Source: JAWWPY01 sp964412845 (GTDB taxonomy: Bacteria > Actinomycetota > Actinomycetes > Streptosporangiales > Streptosporangiaceae). Taken from it: a stretch of DNA of 35,866 nucleotides. The notes below the pieces were generated by a model that worked only from the letters and a program-made list of their open reading frames with translations, did no database searches and was not told where the DNA came from. The stretch is from assembly GCA_964412845.1 (NCBI GenBank), contig CAYPQM010000063.1, forward strand, positions 1 through 35,866, in the 5' to 3' direction. The stretch's first letter is position 1; each line of letters begins with the position of its first letter. Both the position numbers and the translations under genes were made by a program. This document shows, one piece after another, positions 10,403-18,771 of this stretch.

Positions 10403-10440
10403 CGGCTGTTCCATCCAGCCGGGTCGGGCTGGAACAGCCG
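10403..10440. terminator. 11-bp hairpin 3' of lysS
   Basis: CGGCTGTTCCA (10403-10413) and TGGAACAGCCG (10430-10440) are exact inverted copies, 33 bases beyond the lysS stop. It is a likely second terminator for the leftward lysS transcript. Confidence 0.6.
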
Positions 10441-10472
10441 CAGGTGCCGGACTCCCACCGCACCTACCCCGA

Positions 10473-12014
10473 CTACTCCGGTCTGACCAGCGGGAACAGG
10501 ATCGTCTCCCGGACACTCTCGCCGGTGAGCATGATCAGGATGCGGTCGATGCCCGCACCCATCCCGCCCGTCGGGGGCATCCCGTACTCCAGCGCCTGCA
10601 GGAAGTCCTCGTCGAGTTGCATGGCCTCCGGGTCGCCGCCGGCCGCCAGCAGTGACTGCGCGGTCAGCCGGGCCCGCTCCTCGACGGGGTCCACGAGCTC
10701 GGAGTAGCCCGTCCCGATCTCGGTCCCGAAGGCCACCAGATCCCACCGTTCGGCCAGGCGGGGATCATCGCGGTGCGCCCGGGTCAGCGGTGATACCTCG
10801 ACCGGGAAGTCCCGGTAGAAGGTGGGCTCGACCGTCTGCCCCTCCACCAGCCGTTCGTACATCTCCAGCACGATCTGGCCGCCGTTCCAGGCCGGGTTGA
10901 CCGGCACGCCCGCTGTGGAGCACAACCCGCGCAACTGCTCCACGCTGGTGTCCGGCACTATCTTCTCGCCGAGCGCCTCGGAGATCGCGCCGTGCACCGT
11001 CTTGGACGGCCACTCGCCACCGATGTCGTACTCCCCGCCGTCCGCCCGCCGGATCACCGTGCCGCCGGACGCGGCGACAGCCGCCTGCTGGATCAGTTCC
11101 CTGGTGAGCGTCGCGATGGTGTTGTAATCGCCGTAGGTCTCGTAGACCTCCAGCATGGTGAATTCGGGATTGTGGGTGGAGTCCGCCCCCTCGTTGCGGA
11201 AATTGCGCCCGATCTCGAAGACCTTCTCGATGCCCCCGACGACGAGCCGCTTGAGGTACAGCTCCAGCGCGATCCGCAGGTACATGTCCAGGTCGTACGC
11301 GTTGATGTGGGTCCGGAACGGGCGCGCATTGGCGCCGCCGTGCACGGTCTGCAGCACCGGAGTCTCGACTTCGAGAAATCCGCGCGCATACAGTTGCTCG
11401 CGCAGCGAGCGGGTGACCGCGCTCCGGACCTCCGCCATCCGCCGTGCGGCCGGATTGACGATCAGGTCGACATAGCGGTGGCGTACCCGCGACTCGATAT
11501 CACTCAGGCCCTTGTGCTTGTCCGGCAGCGGGCGAAGGCACTTCGCGGTGATGGCGAACCGGTCGGCGAGAACCGAGAGCTCACCCCGGCGCGAGGCGAT
11601 GACCTCCCCGTACACCCCGATGTGATCGCCGAGGTCCACGTCCTGCTTCCAGGCGGCCAGTTCGTCGGCGCCGACCCGGTCGAGCGAGATCATGACCTGG
11701 ATGTCCCCGGTCCCGTCGCGGATCGTCGCGAAGCAGAGTTTCCCGCCGTTCCGGGACAGCATCACCCGGCCGGTGACGCCCACCTTGTCCCCGGTAGCGG
11801 CGTCCGGTTCCAGGGCCGGATAGCGGGCCCGCAGCTCACTGATCACATCAGTCCTGGGGAAGCCCACCGGATAGGGGTCCACGCCGGACGCGAGCAGGCG
11901 CTCACGCTTGGCCAGCCGTACCTTCATCTGCTCCGGCAGGTCGTCCGCATCGCCGGCACCCTGAGCTTCCTCCACCCGGACGAGGCTACCGGTGGGCGGC
12001 CTGGAGTCAGGCAT
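10473..12014 (-). CDS. lysS: Lysyl-tRNA synthetase, class II
   Basis: 513-residue cytoplasmic enzyme that charges tRNA-Lys. An N-terminal OB-fold anticodon-binding domain (about 70-185, GVTGRVMLSRNGGKLCFATI) precedes the class II catalytic core. The core has LSDIESRVRHRYVDLIVN, motif 2 with EIGRNFRNEG and STHNPEFTMLEVYE, and motif 3 GMGAGIDRILIMLTGESVRE, ending ILFPLVRPE. Length and motifs are complete for bacterial LysS, and no MprF/LysX-type extension is present. ATG 12014 directly follows a TTG; there is no clear Shine-Dalgarno, so the exact start is uncertain. It is divergent from a GNAT gene across about 100 bases. In many actinobacteria lysS lies next to lsr2, whereas here about 6.4 kb separates them. 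Confidence 0.96.
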   Translation of the reverse strand: MPDSRPPTGSLVRVEEAQGAGDADDLPEQMKVRLAKRERLLASGVDPYPVGFPRTDVISELRARYPALEPDAATGDKVGVTGRVMLSRNGGKLCFATIRDGTGDIQVMISLDRVGADELAAWKQDVDLGDHIGVYGEVIASRRGELSVLADRFAITAKCLRPLPDKHKGLSDIESRVRHRYVDLIVNPAARRMAEVRSAVTRSLREQLYARGFLEVETPVLQTVHGGANARPFRTHINAYDLDMYLRIALELYLKRLVVGGIEKVFEIGRNFRNEGADSTHNPEFTMLEVYETYGDYNTIATLTRELIQQAAVAASGGTVIRRADGGEYDIGGEWPSKTVHGAISEALGEKIVPDTSVEQLRGLCSTAGVPVNPAWNGGQIVLEMYERLVEGQTVEPTFYRDFPVEVSPLTRAHRDDPRLAERWDLVAFGTEIGTGYSELVDPVEERARLTAQSLLAAGGDPEAMQLDEDFLQALEYGMPPTGGMGAGIDRILIMLTGESVRETILFPLVRPE

Positions 12015-12112
12015 CAATTTCGCGGGGCCGGCCCCGCGAGTCCCCGGTCTCCCATTGGTGTTCTCGTGCCCCGGCGATACAAGTGCGCCCTAGGACCGGT
12101 ACGGTCCGTTCC

Positions 12113-12547
12113 ATGCGGATCGTGCTCGGAAAGTACGAGATGGACGACGACCCGGGGCGGGTGGACCGCAACGAACTCTGGCAGTTCCTGTCCGAGCAGG
12201 CGTACTGGGGCCGATGGCGGACCCGTGACCTGGTCGAACGGCAGTTGGAGTCGGCCTGGCGGGTGGTCGGCATGTACGAGTCGGCCACCGGGGACATGAT
12301 CGGCTTCGCCCGGGCGACCTCCGACGGCGTGGGCTTCGCCTACCTCGCGGACGTCTACATCGTCGCGGATGCCCGGGGACAGGGACTCGGCACCGAACTG
12401 ATCCGCACCATGATCGACCGTGGTCCCGGCGCATCGTTCCGCTGGGCCCTGCACACCTCCGATGCGCACAGCCTGTACGCGCGATTTGGTTTCGCTCAGC
12501 CCGACCGGACCTACCTGGAACGTCCCGGCACGGTGCCGACCGGCTAG
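12113..12547 (+). CDS. GNAT-family N-acetyltransferase, substrate unknown
   Basis: 144 residues. The acetyl-CoA site is clear: VYIVADARGQGLGTELIRTM carries the R-x-x-G-x-G loop of motif A. GFARATSDGVGFAYLADVYI forms the beta4 region, and SLYARFGFAQPDRTYLER is the typical C-terminal motif B. The N-terminus (LGKYEMDDDPGRVDRN) varies and gives no substrate clue. I chose ATG 12113 over upstream in-frame starts because the extra residues look non-coding. No Shine-Dalgarno is visible, so the transcript could be leaderless. It sits alone between the divergent lysS and the convergent coaX. Confidence 0.85.
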   Translation: MRIVLGKYEMDDDPGRVDRNELWQFLSEQAYWGRWRTRDLVERQLESAWRVVGMYESATGDMIGFARATSDGVGFAYLADVYIVADARGQGLGTELIRTMIDRGPGASFRWALHTSDAHSLYARFGFAQPDRTYLERPGTVPTG

Positions 12548-12616
12548 GGCGGCTCCTGGTCCCGCCAGCCGGGCCAGCGAGCCAGCCGACATCGGCAGGT
12601 CCGCTGGAGGGCGGGG

Positions 12617-13402
12617 TCATCCGCTGTTGCGCTCGAAGACCAGTCGCAAGCCGATCAGGGTCAGCCAGGGCTCGTGCGCGTCGATCACGCTGACCTCGTC
12701 GATGACCAGCGGAGCCAGCCCTCCGGTGGCGATGACGGTGACCGAGTCCGGGTCGTCCGGGGCCAGTTCCCTGATCATCCGTTTCGCGATGCCCTGGACC
12801 TGTCCGGCGAACCCGAAGATGATGCCCGACTGCAGCGCCTCGACCGTGTTCTTCCCGATCACCCGCTGCGGCCGGGCCAGCTCAACCTTGAGCAACTGGG
12901 CCGCCCGCCGGGACAGCGCGTCCACCGAGATCTCGATCCCCGGAGCCAGCGCACCGCCCACGAACTCGCCCTTGGCGCTGACCGCGTCAAAGTTCGTTGA
13001 CGTGCCGAAATCGACGACGATAGCCGGGCCGCCGTAGAGGTGGACCGCGGCCACCGCGTTCATGATGCGGTCACTGCCCACCTCCTTGGGATTGTCCATC
13101 CGCACCGACACACCAGTACGCACGCCCGGCTCCACGATCAGCGCAGGCACGTCCGCGTAGTACCGCTGGCACATCTCCCGCATCTCGTGCAGCACGGACG
13201 GCACGGTGGAACACAGCGCGATCCCGGTCACGTCCGGGTCCTTGCTGAGCGAACTCTGCGCGAGCAGTCCCTGCAGCACCACGGCGATCTCGTCGGCGGT
13301 GCGGTCCGGGTCGGTGGCGATCCGCCAGTGCTCGACCACCTGCTCGCCCTCGAACAGGCCCAGTACGGTGTTCGTGTTCCCCACGTCAATCGTCAACAGC
13401 AT
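12617..13402 (-). CDS. coaX: Type III pantothenate kinase
   Basis: First step of CoA synthesis: ATP-dependent phosphorylation of pantothenate. It has 261 residues with the ASKHA-fold signature. The phosphate-1 motif is TIDVGNTNTVLGLF (residues about 4-17). KEVGSDRIMNAVAA follows, then VVDFGTSTNFDAV with the conserved Asp, and GGALAPGIEISVDAL. ATGGLAPL near the end is the adenosine motif. ATG 13402 (MLLTIDVGN) is the family start; it overlaps the end of panC by 17 bases, which indicates translational coupling. The pair makes biochemical sense, because PanC delivers the pantothenate that CoaX phosphorylates. Confidence 0.96.
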   Translation of the reverse strand: MLLTIDVGNTNTVLGLFEGEQVVEHWRIATDPDRTADEIAVVLQGLLAQSSLSKDPDVTGIALCSTVPSVLHEMREMCQRYYADVPALIVEPGVRTGVSVRMDNPKEVGSDRIMNAVAAVHLYGGPAIVVDFGTSTNFDAVSAKGEFVGGALAPGIEISVDALSRRAAQLLKVELARPQRVIGKNTVEALQSGIIFGFAGQVQGIAKRMIRELAPDDPDSVTVIATGGLAPLVIDEVSVIDAHEPWLTLIGLRLVFERNSG

Positions 13403-14270
13403 GGCGCTCCACTGGTTTGACCGCACTCAGGGTCAGCGGCGTGTTGTCGATCAGCCGGGTCGTGCCCACCCTGGCCGCCACCAGGAGCAGCGCCGCACCG
13501 GTGGCCTCCTCGGCCACCTGCTCGAACGTCGCCGGGTCGACCAGGGCCAGGTAGTCGAGCAGCAACGCGGGCACGGCATCGAGCACCTGGTGCGCCGCCT
13601 TCAGCACGCCCGCCGGGCCGGCTGACGCCGCGCCCCGGCCGGCCCGCAGGGCCGCCGACAGGGCGAGCGCGGCGTGCCGCTCTACCGGCGACAGGTACCT
13701 GTTCCGGCTTGAGATCGCCAGCCCGTCCGGATCCCGGACGGTCGGCACCCCGGCGACCTCGATGCCGAGCGCGAAATCCTCCGCCATCCAGCGGACCAGC
13801 GCGAGTTGCTGCGCGTCCTTCTCACCGAAGACCGCCACGTCCGGGCGGACCAGCTGGAACAGCTTCAGCACCACGGTGAGCACCCCGGTGAAGAACCCGG
13901 GGCGGGACGCCCCCTCCAGCGCCTGCCCCATCGGCCCGGGGTCTACCGTGATCCGCTGCTCGCCCGGGTACATCTCGCCGCGGCCCGGGGCGAACACCAG
14001 GTCCACGCCTTCCTCGGCGCAGACCGCGACATCCTCCTGCAGGGTCCGGGGATACGTGTCGAAATCTTCACCCGCGCCGAACTGGAACGGGTTGACGAAG
14101 ACAGATACCACGACGCTTCCGTTAGGTCCGCAAAGGTCCTGGCCGTGGCGGAGCAAGGCCCGGTGCCCCTCGTGCAGCGCCCCCATGGTGGGAACCAGCA
14201 CCACGGGGCAGCCCAGGCCACGGCGGGCGGCGGCCAGGCCGGTCCTGGTCCTGGCCAGCACGGGGATCAC
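13386..14270 (-). CDS. panC: Pantothenate synthetase (pantoate-beta-alanine ligase)
   Basis: Joins pantoate and beta-alanine with ATP to give pantothenate. 294 residues of the nucleotidyltransferase fold. LVPTMGALHEGHRALLR (about residues 25-41) carries the HxGH-type nucleotide motif. VSVFVNPFQFGAGEDFDTYP and RPGFFTGVLTVVLKLFQ are the pantoate and core regions, and VFGEKDAQQLALVR and AISSRNRYLSP (KMSKS-like loop) follow. The GTG start (14270) overlaps the stop of the DUF2520 gene (GTGA), and its own end overlaps coaX, so the three genes form a tightly packed operon. panD, often next in actinobacteria, is absent here. Confidence 0.96.
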   Translation of the reverse strand: MIPVLARTRTGLAAARRGLGCPVVLVPTMGALHEGHRALLRHGQDLCGPNGSVVVSVFVNPFQFGAGEDFDTYPRTLQEDVAVCAEEGVDLVFAPGRGEMYPGEQRITVDPGPMGQALEGASRPGFFTGVLTVVLKLFQLVRPDVAVFGEKDAQQLALVRWMAEDFALGIEVAGVPTVRDPDGLAISSRNRYLSPVERHAALALSAALRAGRGAASAGPAGVLKAAHQVLDAVPALLLDYLALVDPATFEQVAEEATGAALLLVAARVGTTRLIDNTPLTLSAVKPVERHAVDD

Positions 14271-15175
14271 CGCGGCGCACCCGCGAGCACGTGGAGCAGG
14301 CGCTGCGCGTCGGGGGCGGCGAGCATCCCGGCGGCCAGCGCCCGGTCGGCGGTGAGCCGGGCCAGCGCGACATACGCGCGCAGCGCCTCAGGGGAGGCAT
14401 CGCGCAGCGCGGTGATGTGCTCGGCGACCGTGTCCGCATCCCCTCGGATAACTGGCCCGGTGAGGCCCGCGTCGCCGAGCCGCAGCGCGTTGTCCAGCGC
14501 GGCGGACAGCAGCGGCGTGAGCATCCGGGCCGGGTCGGGCACCCCGGCGGCGCGCAGCAGGTCCGCAGCCTGCACCACCAAGGTGACCAGGTGGTTGGCA
14601 CCGCTGGCCAGCGCGGCGTGATACAGGCCGCGGAGAGCCTCGTCGATGAATACCGGGTCGCCGCCCATCTCGATCACCAGGGCCTCGGCGACCGGCCTGA
14701 GCGCGTCGGGAGCGGTCACCCCGAAACAGATCCCGGTCAGCTTGTCCAGGTCGTCAGGGCGCCCGGTGAAGGTCATCACCGGGTGCAGGGCCAGCGGCAG
14801 CGCGCCCAGCCGGGTGGCCGGGTCCAGCACCCCCGTGCCGTGCCGGCCGCTGGCGTGCGCGAGCAGCCGTCCCTCCATCGGGGCACCCGTGGCGGCGAGC
14901 CCGGCGACCAGACCGGGCAGCGCGTCATCCGGGACGGTCAGCAGGACCAGGCTTGCGGCGGCCAGCACCTCGCCCGGCTGCATGATCACCGCGTCCGGCA
15001 GCACGCGCTGGGCGCGCTGCACCGACGCATCGGAGACCGCGGACGCGGCGACTACCCGGTGGCCTGCCCGGGCCAGTGCGGCCCCGAGGACCGTGCCTAC
15101 CCGGCCTGCACCGATGACGCCGACTGCCAGCCTGGCCGGGTGCGGCGGAGTCTGCTTGCTGGCAGGGCCGTGCAT
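14267..15175 (-). CDS. Rossmann-like / DUF2520 dehydrogenase-type protein
   Basis: 302 residues. The N-terminus has a dinucleotide-binding fold, VGVIGAGRVGTVLGAALARAG (GxGxxG), like NADP oxidoreductase/F420 or 6-phosphogluconate-dehydrogenase folds. The C-terminal DUF2520 domain contains HASGRHGTGVLDP, ALPLALHPVMTFTG and ALRGLYHAALASGANHLVTLV, all typical. The family is placed next to panC in many bacteria and has been proposed as a ketopantoate reductase-like enzyme; that role is not proven here. ATG 15175 is preceded by GAGAGGA about 10 bases upstream. An in-frame extension to 15325 exists but would run into the divergent methyltransferase start and looks non-coding. Confidence 0.9.
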   Translation of the reverse strand: MHGPASKQTPPHPARLAVGVIGAGRVGTVLGAALARAGHRVVAASAVSDASVQRAQRVLPDAVIMQPGEVLAAASLVLLTVPDDALPGLVAGLAATGAPMEGRLLAHASGRHGTGVLDPATRLGALPLALHPVMTFTGRPDDLDKLTGICFGVTAPDALRPVAEALVIEMGGDPVFIDEALRGLYHAALASGANHLVTLVVQAADLLRAAGVPDPARMLTPLLSAALDNALRLGDAGLTGPVIRGDADTVAEHITALRDASPEALRAYVALARLTADRALAAGMLAAPDAQRLLHVLAGAPR

Positions 15176-15296
15176 CGGGTCAGCATCCTCTCGTTCCAGT
15201 CCTCGCAGGTACCGGACGGCAGTGGCCAGCATATCCAGGCCAGGTGGCCCCGCCGCGCCCGGCCGAAGACTCCGCTGACAGAGCACTAGAGTCAGC

Positions 15297-16429
15297 GTGG
15301 TGTGGGTCACCTGGCGCGCGGCCATGCAGGAAGCGCTGTATGGCAGCCGCGGCTTCTATGCCCGAGGGGAACCGCCCGCCGCCCATTTCCGCACCTCCGT
15401 CCATGCCTCGCCGCGGTACGCGGCCGCCCTGCTGGCCCTGCTCCGCGAGATCGACGTGTCGCTCGGCCACCCGGCCCGGCTTGACCTGGTGGACATCGGC
15501 GCCGCCCGGGGCGAATTGCTGAGCCAGATGCTCGGCTTGGCCCGGCGCGGTCCGCTGTCCGGCGGCCAGCTACCGGGCGCACCCCCCGCCGGATACCCCT
15601 CATTGGCCGAACGGATCTCACCACACGCGGTCGAGATCACCCCGCGGCCCGATGGGCTTGATGCCCAGATCCGCTGGAGCCGGTCGGTCCCGTCGCGGAT
15701 CACCGGGCTCGTGATCGCCAACGAGTGGCTGGACACCATTCCGCTGGATGTCGCCGAACTGACCAGTGACGGGCCCAGGCTGGTGCTGGTCAACACCGCT
15801 ACCGGCGCCGAGCGGCCCGGGCCACCGGCCAGCGGCGGTGACCGGGCCTGGCTGCGCCAGTGGTGGCCGTTGCGCTCGATCGGTGATCGCGCCGAAATCG
15901 GCAGTGCCCGCTGCGCCGCGTGGGCCGATGTCATCGGCAAGCTGGCCGGCGGCCTCGCGGTCGGCGTGGACTACGGGCACGTACGGGCGGGCCGGCCCGC
16001 GGGGGGCACGCTGGCCGGGTACCGGGACGGCCGACCGGTGCGGCCGATCCCCGATGGGTCATGTGACATCACCGCGCACGTCGCCATGGACGCCTGCGCG
16101 GTGGCCCCGGCCAGCACCGGCACGGGGGCCACCGGCACGGCCACCGGCACGGGGGCCACCGGGGCGGCGCAGACCACAGTGACCACGCAGCGGGTGGCGC
16201 TGCGCGCGCTCGGCCTGCGGGGCAGCAGGCCGTCACTCGGCCAGGCCGGCCACGACCCCCAGGGTTACCTGGCCGCGCTGCGCCGGGCGGCCGAGGAGTC
16301 GGAGCTGACCGACCCCAGCGGCCTCGGCGGGTTCAGCTGGCTGGTGCACGCGGTTCGGGTGCCGCTGCCCGCCTGCCTCACGCTTGGCGGCCACACGCTT
16401 GGCGGCCACACGCTTGGCGGCGACACGCT
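15297..16429 (+). CDS. MidA/NDUFAF7-family SAM-dependent methyltransferase (3' end lost in assembly gap)
   Basis: About 377 residues seen before the N run. The start RAAMQEALYGSRGFYARGE and FRTSVHASPRYAAALL matches the MidA/NDUFAF7 family. LVDIGAARGELL (about 62-73) is the SAM-binding motif I, and LVIANEWLDTIPLDV is the family NExxD motif. ITAHVAMDACAV and YLAALRRAAE (about 323-332) fit the C-terminal half. A Thr/Gly/Ala repeat (16116-16164) and a LGGHT repeat at the edge of the gap are low-complexity additions. The family member NDUFAF7 dimethylates an arginine of complex I subunit NDUFS2, and a NuoD paralogue is the next gene here. GTG 15297 or 15300 are possible starts; there is no strong Shine-Dalgarno. 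Confidence 0.85.
16116..16164 (+). repeat. Short GC-rich tandem repeat in the methyltransferase gene
   Basis: Three imperfect copies of ACCGGCACGGGGGCC (16116-16130, a 12-base shortened copy at 16131-16142, and 16143-16157) encode an alternating Thr-Gly-Ala stretch. It is likely a slippage product in a variable loop. Confidence 0.7.
16380..16429 (+). repeat. 15-bp tandem repeat running into the assembly gap
   Basis: ACGCTTGGCGGCCAC is repeated at 16380-16394 and 16395-16409, with a one-base variant at 16410-16424 and a partial fourth copy ending at the first N. It encodes LGGHT units at the methyltransferase C-terminus. The repeat probably caused the assembly break. Confidence 0.85.
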
Positions 16430-16529
16430 NNNNNNNNNNNNNNNNNNNNNNNNNNNNNNNNNNNNNNNNNNNNNNNNNNNNNNNNNNNNNNNNNNNNNNN
16501 NNNNNNNNNNNNNNNNNNNNNNNNNNNNN
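16430..16529. other. Assembly gap (100 N)
   Basis: Exactly 100 undetermined bases, the usual placeholder for a gap of unknown size. The methyltransferase stop and the NuoD-like start should lie here. The two frames agree across the N run only by chance, so the apparent single 806-codon frame is not evidence of a fusion. Confidence 0.95.
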
Positions 16530-17717
16530 GGCGGGTCAGGGGCCGACGACCTCGTGATCAACCTGGGGGCGGCGCATCCGTCTGGGCACGGCATGCTCCA
16601 GCTCCGGCTAACGCTCGACGGGCCGCGCATCACGGCGGCCGTGCCGGTCATCGGCTTTGTGCACCGCGGCGCTGAGAAGCTCTTCGAGGCCCGGGACTAC
16701 CGGCAGATCATCGTCCTGGCCAACCGGCACGACTGGCTGAGCGCCTTCTCCAGCGAGCTGGGGGTGGTGCTCGCCGCGGAGCGGCTGGCCGGGATCGAGG
16801 TGCCGCCCCGCGCGGTCTGGGCGCGGACCCTGCTGGCCGAGCTGAATCGCGCACTCAGCCACCTCGCGTTCCTCGGCAGCTATCCGCCGGAGATCGTCGC
16901 TGCCCCCGATGACGGAGCCAGCAACCAGGCCGGTAGCCGGGCCAGCGACAGCCAGGCGGCCGCTGAGCGGGCCGGGCAGGCCGCGCGGGCGGCAGTGCGG
17001 GCCCGCGAGGCTTTGCAGACGATCATGGAAGAGATCGCGGGCGGCCGGATGCACTACATGTTCAACCGGGTCGGCGGGCTGAAGGAGGAACTGCCCGAGG
17101 GCTGGCTGGGCCGGGTGGGCGCGACGGTCGCCGAGGTCCGGGCCGGGCTGCCGGAGATCGGTTCCGTTGTCCGGTCCGATGCGCGCTTCCGGGCCCGTAC
17201 CAGGAATGTCGGCATCCTCACCGGTGAGCAGGTGCGGCAGTTCGGGGTGAGTGGCCCGGCGGCCAGGGCATCGGGGGTGGATTTCGACCTGCGCCGGGAC
17301 GAGCCATACCTGGCCTACCGGGAGCTCACTGGCACGCTGCGCGTGATCACCCGGACCGAGGGTGACTGCCTGGCCCGTTTCGAGTGCCTGCTCGACCAGG
17401 TCGAGGTCGCCCTGGACCTGGCAGATGCCTCCGCCAGCCGCCTGGCCAGCCTGCCGCCGGGCCCGATCGCCGCCCGGCTGCCCAAGGTGCTGAAGATTCC
17501 CGAGGGCCACATCTATGCCTGGACGGAGAACCCGCTCGGGCTGAACGGCTACTACCTGGTGTCCCGCGGCGGCAAAACGCCCTGGCGGCTCAAGCTGCGC
17601 TCCGCGTCATTCAGCAACGTGCAGGTCCTGTCTGAGATCCTGCCCGGCCACCAGATCGAGAACCTGACCGCCGTGCTTGGCTCACTGTTCTTCATCGTCG
17701 GCGACATGGACCGGTAG
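16530..17717 (+). CDS. Stand-alone NuoD-like (complex I 49-kDa) subunit paralogue (5' end lost in gap)
   Basis: 395 residues seen, covering nearly the whole NuoD/NDUFS2 fold. Matches include NLGAAHPSGHGMLQLRL, VIGFVHRGAEKLFE (with the Arg that corresponds to bovine NDUFS2 Arg85), RAVWARTLLAELNRALSHL, GGRMHYMFNRVGGLKEELP, FDLRRDEPYLAYREL, EGDCLARFECLLDQVE and the ending FFIVGDMDR. By ungapped alignment to bovine NDUFS2 from memory, the quinone-site Tyr108 is Trp in ANRHDWLSAF, while the HG histidine is kept. An Ala/Ser-rich insertion follows SYPPEIVAAP. No other nuo genes are nearby, so this is a separate paralogue of the NuoD2 type rather than part of a nuo operon. Its function is unknown. 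Confidence 0.87.
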   Translation, partial: GGSGADDLVINLGAAHPSGHGMLQLRLTLDGPRITAAVPVIGFVHRGAEKLFEARDYRQIIVLANRHDWLSAFSSELGVVLAAERLAGIEVPPRAVWARTLLAELNRALSHLAFLGSYPPEIVAAPDDGASNQAGSRASDSQAAAERAGQAARAAVRAREALQTIMEEIAGGRMHYMFNRVGGLKEELPEGWLGRVGATVAEVRAGLPEIGSVVRSDARFRARTRNVGILTGEQVRQFGVSGPAARASGVDFDLRRDEPYLAYRELTGTLRVITRTEGDCLARFECLLDQVEVALDLADASASRLASLPPGPIAARLPKVLKIPEGHIYAWTENPLGLNGYYLVSRGGKTPWRLKLRSASFSNVQVLSEILPGHQIENLTAVLGSLFFIVGDMDR

Positions 17718-17739
17718 TCCCAGACGCGGCGTCAGCTCG

Positions 17740-18771
17740 ATGTGCTTGCATGGGCTTGGCCATCGGACCGGGCGGATCGAGGTGAGTCGTGCCGTGAGCG
17801 CGGTGGTGGCCGTGGCCCTCGCCATTGCCGCCCTGCCGTCCCTGGCGGCCCGGGCGAGGGGTGGGCGGCCACCGAACCCAGGCCCGAAGCTGGCGGCGCT
17901 CGCCCCGGTGGCGGCGCTGCTCGCGGTCATCGCGGTGATCGTCGCGGCGACGGCGAGGTGGTGGCTGGCCCTGCTGGTCGCGATCCCCGCGACGCCACTG
18001 GCGGCCTGGCAACTGCCGCCACGCCGACGGACCCGTGACCCGGTTGCCGCCGGGCCCCGGCCCGGATCGGATCGTGGCCCTGGCGTGCTGACTCTGCGGG
18101 TGCTCACGCTGAATGTCGAGGGTGGCTCCGCTGACCCCGTGGCCATGCTGCGCAGCCTGCGGCGGCACCAGGTAGACGTGCTCGCCGTGCAAGAGCTGAC
18201 CCCGGAGATCGTGCGCCTGCTGGCGGATGCCGGCGTGGCCGAGCTGCTGCCCTTCTGGCACCTGGACCCGCGCCCGGGCTCGCCGGGGGTGGGACTCTGG
18301 GCGCGCTGGCCGCTGGTCCCGCTGCCGCCGGTGCCGGGCCTGGTCGCAGCCGCGCCCCGGGCGCGCATCGATCCGGCGGCCGGGCACCCGGTGACCCTGA
18401 CCGTGGTGCACCCCATCGCTCCAGTGAACGGCTGGGAACATCAGTGGCAGCGAGAGCTTGCGCTTGTCCAGTCGGCGCTGGCCGACACTGACGGGCCGCA
18501 GGTGGTGGCCGGGGATTTCAACGCCAGCCGGGATCACCGGCCGTTCCGTGACATCCTGGCCGCAGGTTTCCTGGACTGCGCGGACGCCGCGCGCCGCCGG
18601 CCATGGCCTGGCTTCACCTGGCCGGCCGACCGGGGCATCCCCTCACTGATGAGGCTGGACCATGTGCTGGTCAGCGCGGAGCTGGCCGCAGTGCCCGAGG
18701 CGCGGATCATCCGGCTGCCCGGTACTGATCACTGCGGCGTCCTGGCCGTCATCGAGTTCCTAGTCGGCTGA
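17740..18771 (+). CDS. Membrane-anchored endonuclease/exonuclease/phosphatase (EEP) family protein
   Basis: About 343 residues. The N-terminal third is hydrophobic, with two to three membrane helices (AVVAVALAIAALPSLAA, then LAALAPVAALLAVIAVIVAA and a third pair). The EEP domain follows: LRVLTLNVEGG (metal-binding Asn), DVLAVQELTPE (catalytic Glu), VVAGDFNASRDHRPF (DxN), RLDHVLVS and GTDHCGVLAVIEF (Asp-His pair). All catalytic motifs of the Mg-dependent fold are present, and the domain probably faces outside. The substrate could be nucleic acid, a phospholipid or a phosphoinositide; the sequence does not decide. ATG 17740 is 23 bases after the NuoD-like stop; GTG 17782 is an alternative. Neither has a good Shine-Dalgarno. 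Confidence 0.85.
   Translation: MCLHGLGHRTGRIEVSRAVSAVVAVALAIAALPSLAARARGGRPPNPGPKLAALAPVAALLAVIAVIVAATARWWLALLVAIPATPLAAWQLPPRRRTRDPVAAGPRPGSDRGPGVLTLRVLTLNVEGGSADPVAMLRSLRRHQVDVLAVQELTPEIVRLLADAGVAELLPFWHLDPRPGSPGVGLWARWPLVPLPPVPGLVAAAPRARIDPAAGHPVTLTVVHPIAPVNGWEHQWQRELALVQSALADTDGPQVVAGDFNASRDHRPFRDILAAGFLDCADAARRRPWPGFTWPADRGIPSLMRLDHVLVSAELAAVPEARIIRLPGTDHCGVLAVIEFLVG

Noticed and set aside
10992..12299. 435-codon open frame on the plus strand
   Set aside because: Antisense to lysS, with composition typical of a shadow frame.
15297..17717. Single 806-codon methyltransferase-NuoD fusion
   Set aside because: The frame is continuous only through 100 N of unknown true length; both halves are complete families known as separate proteins.
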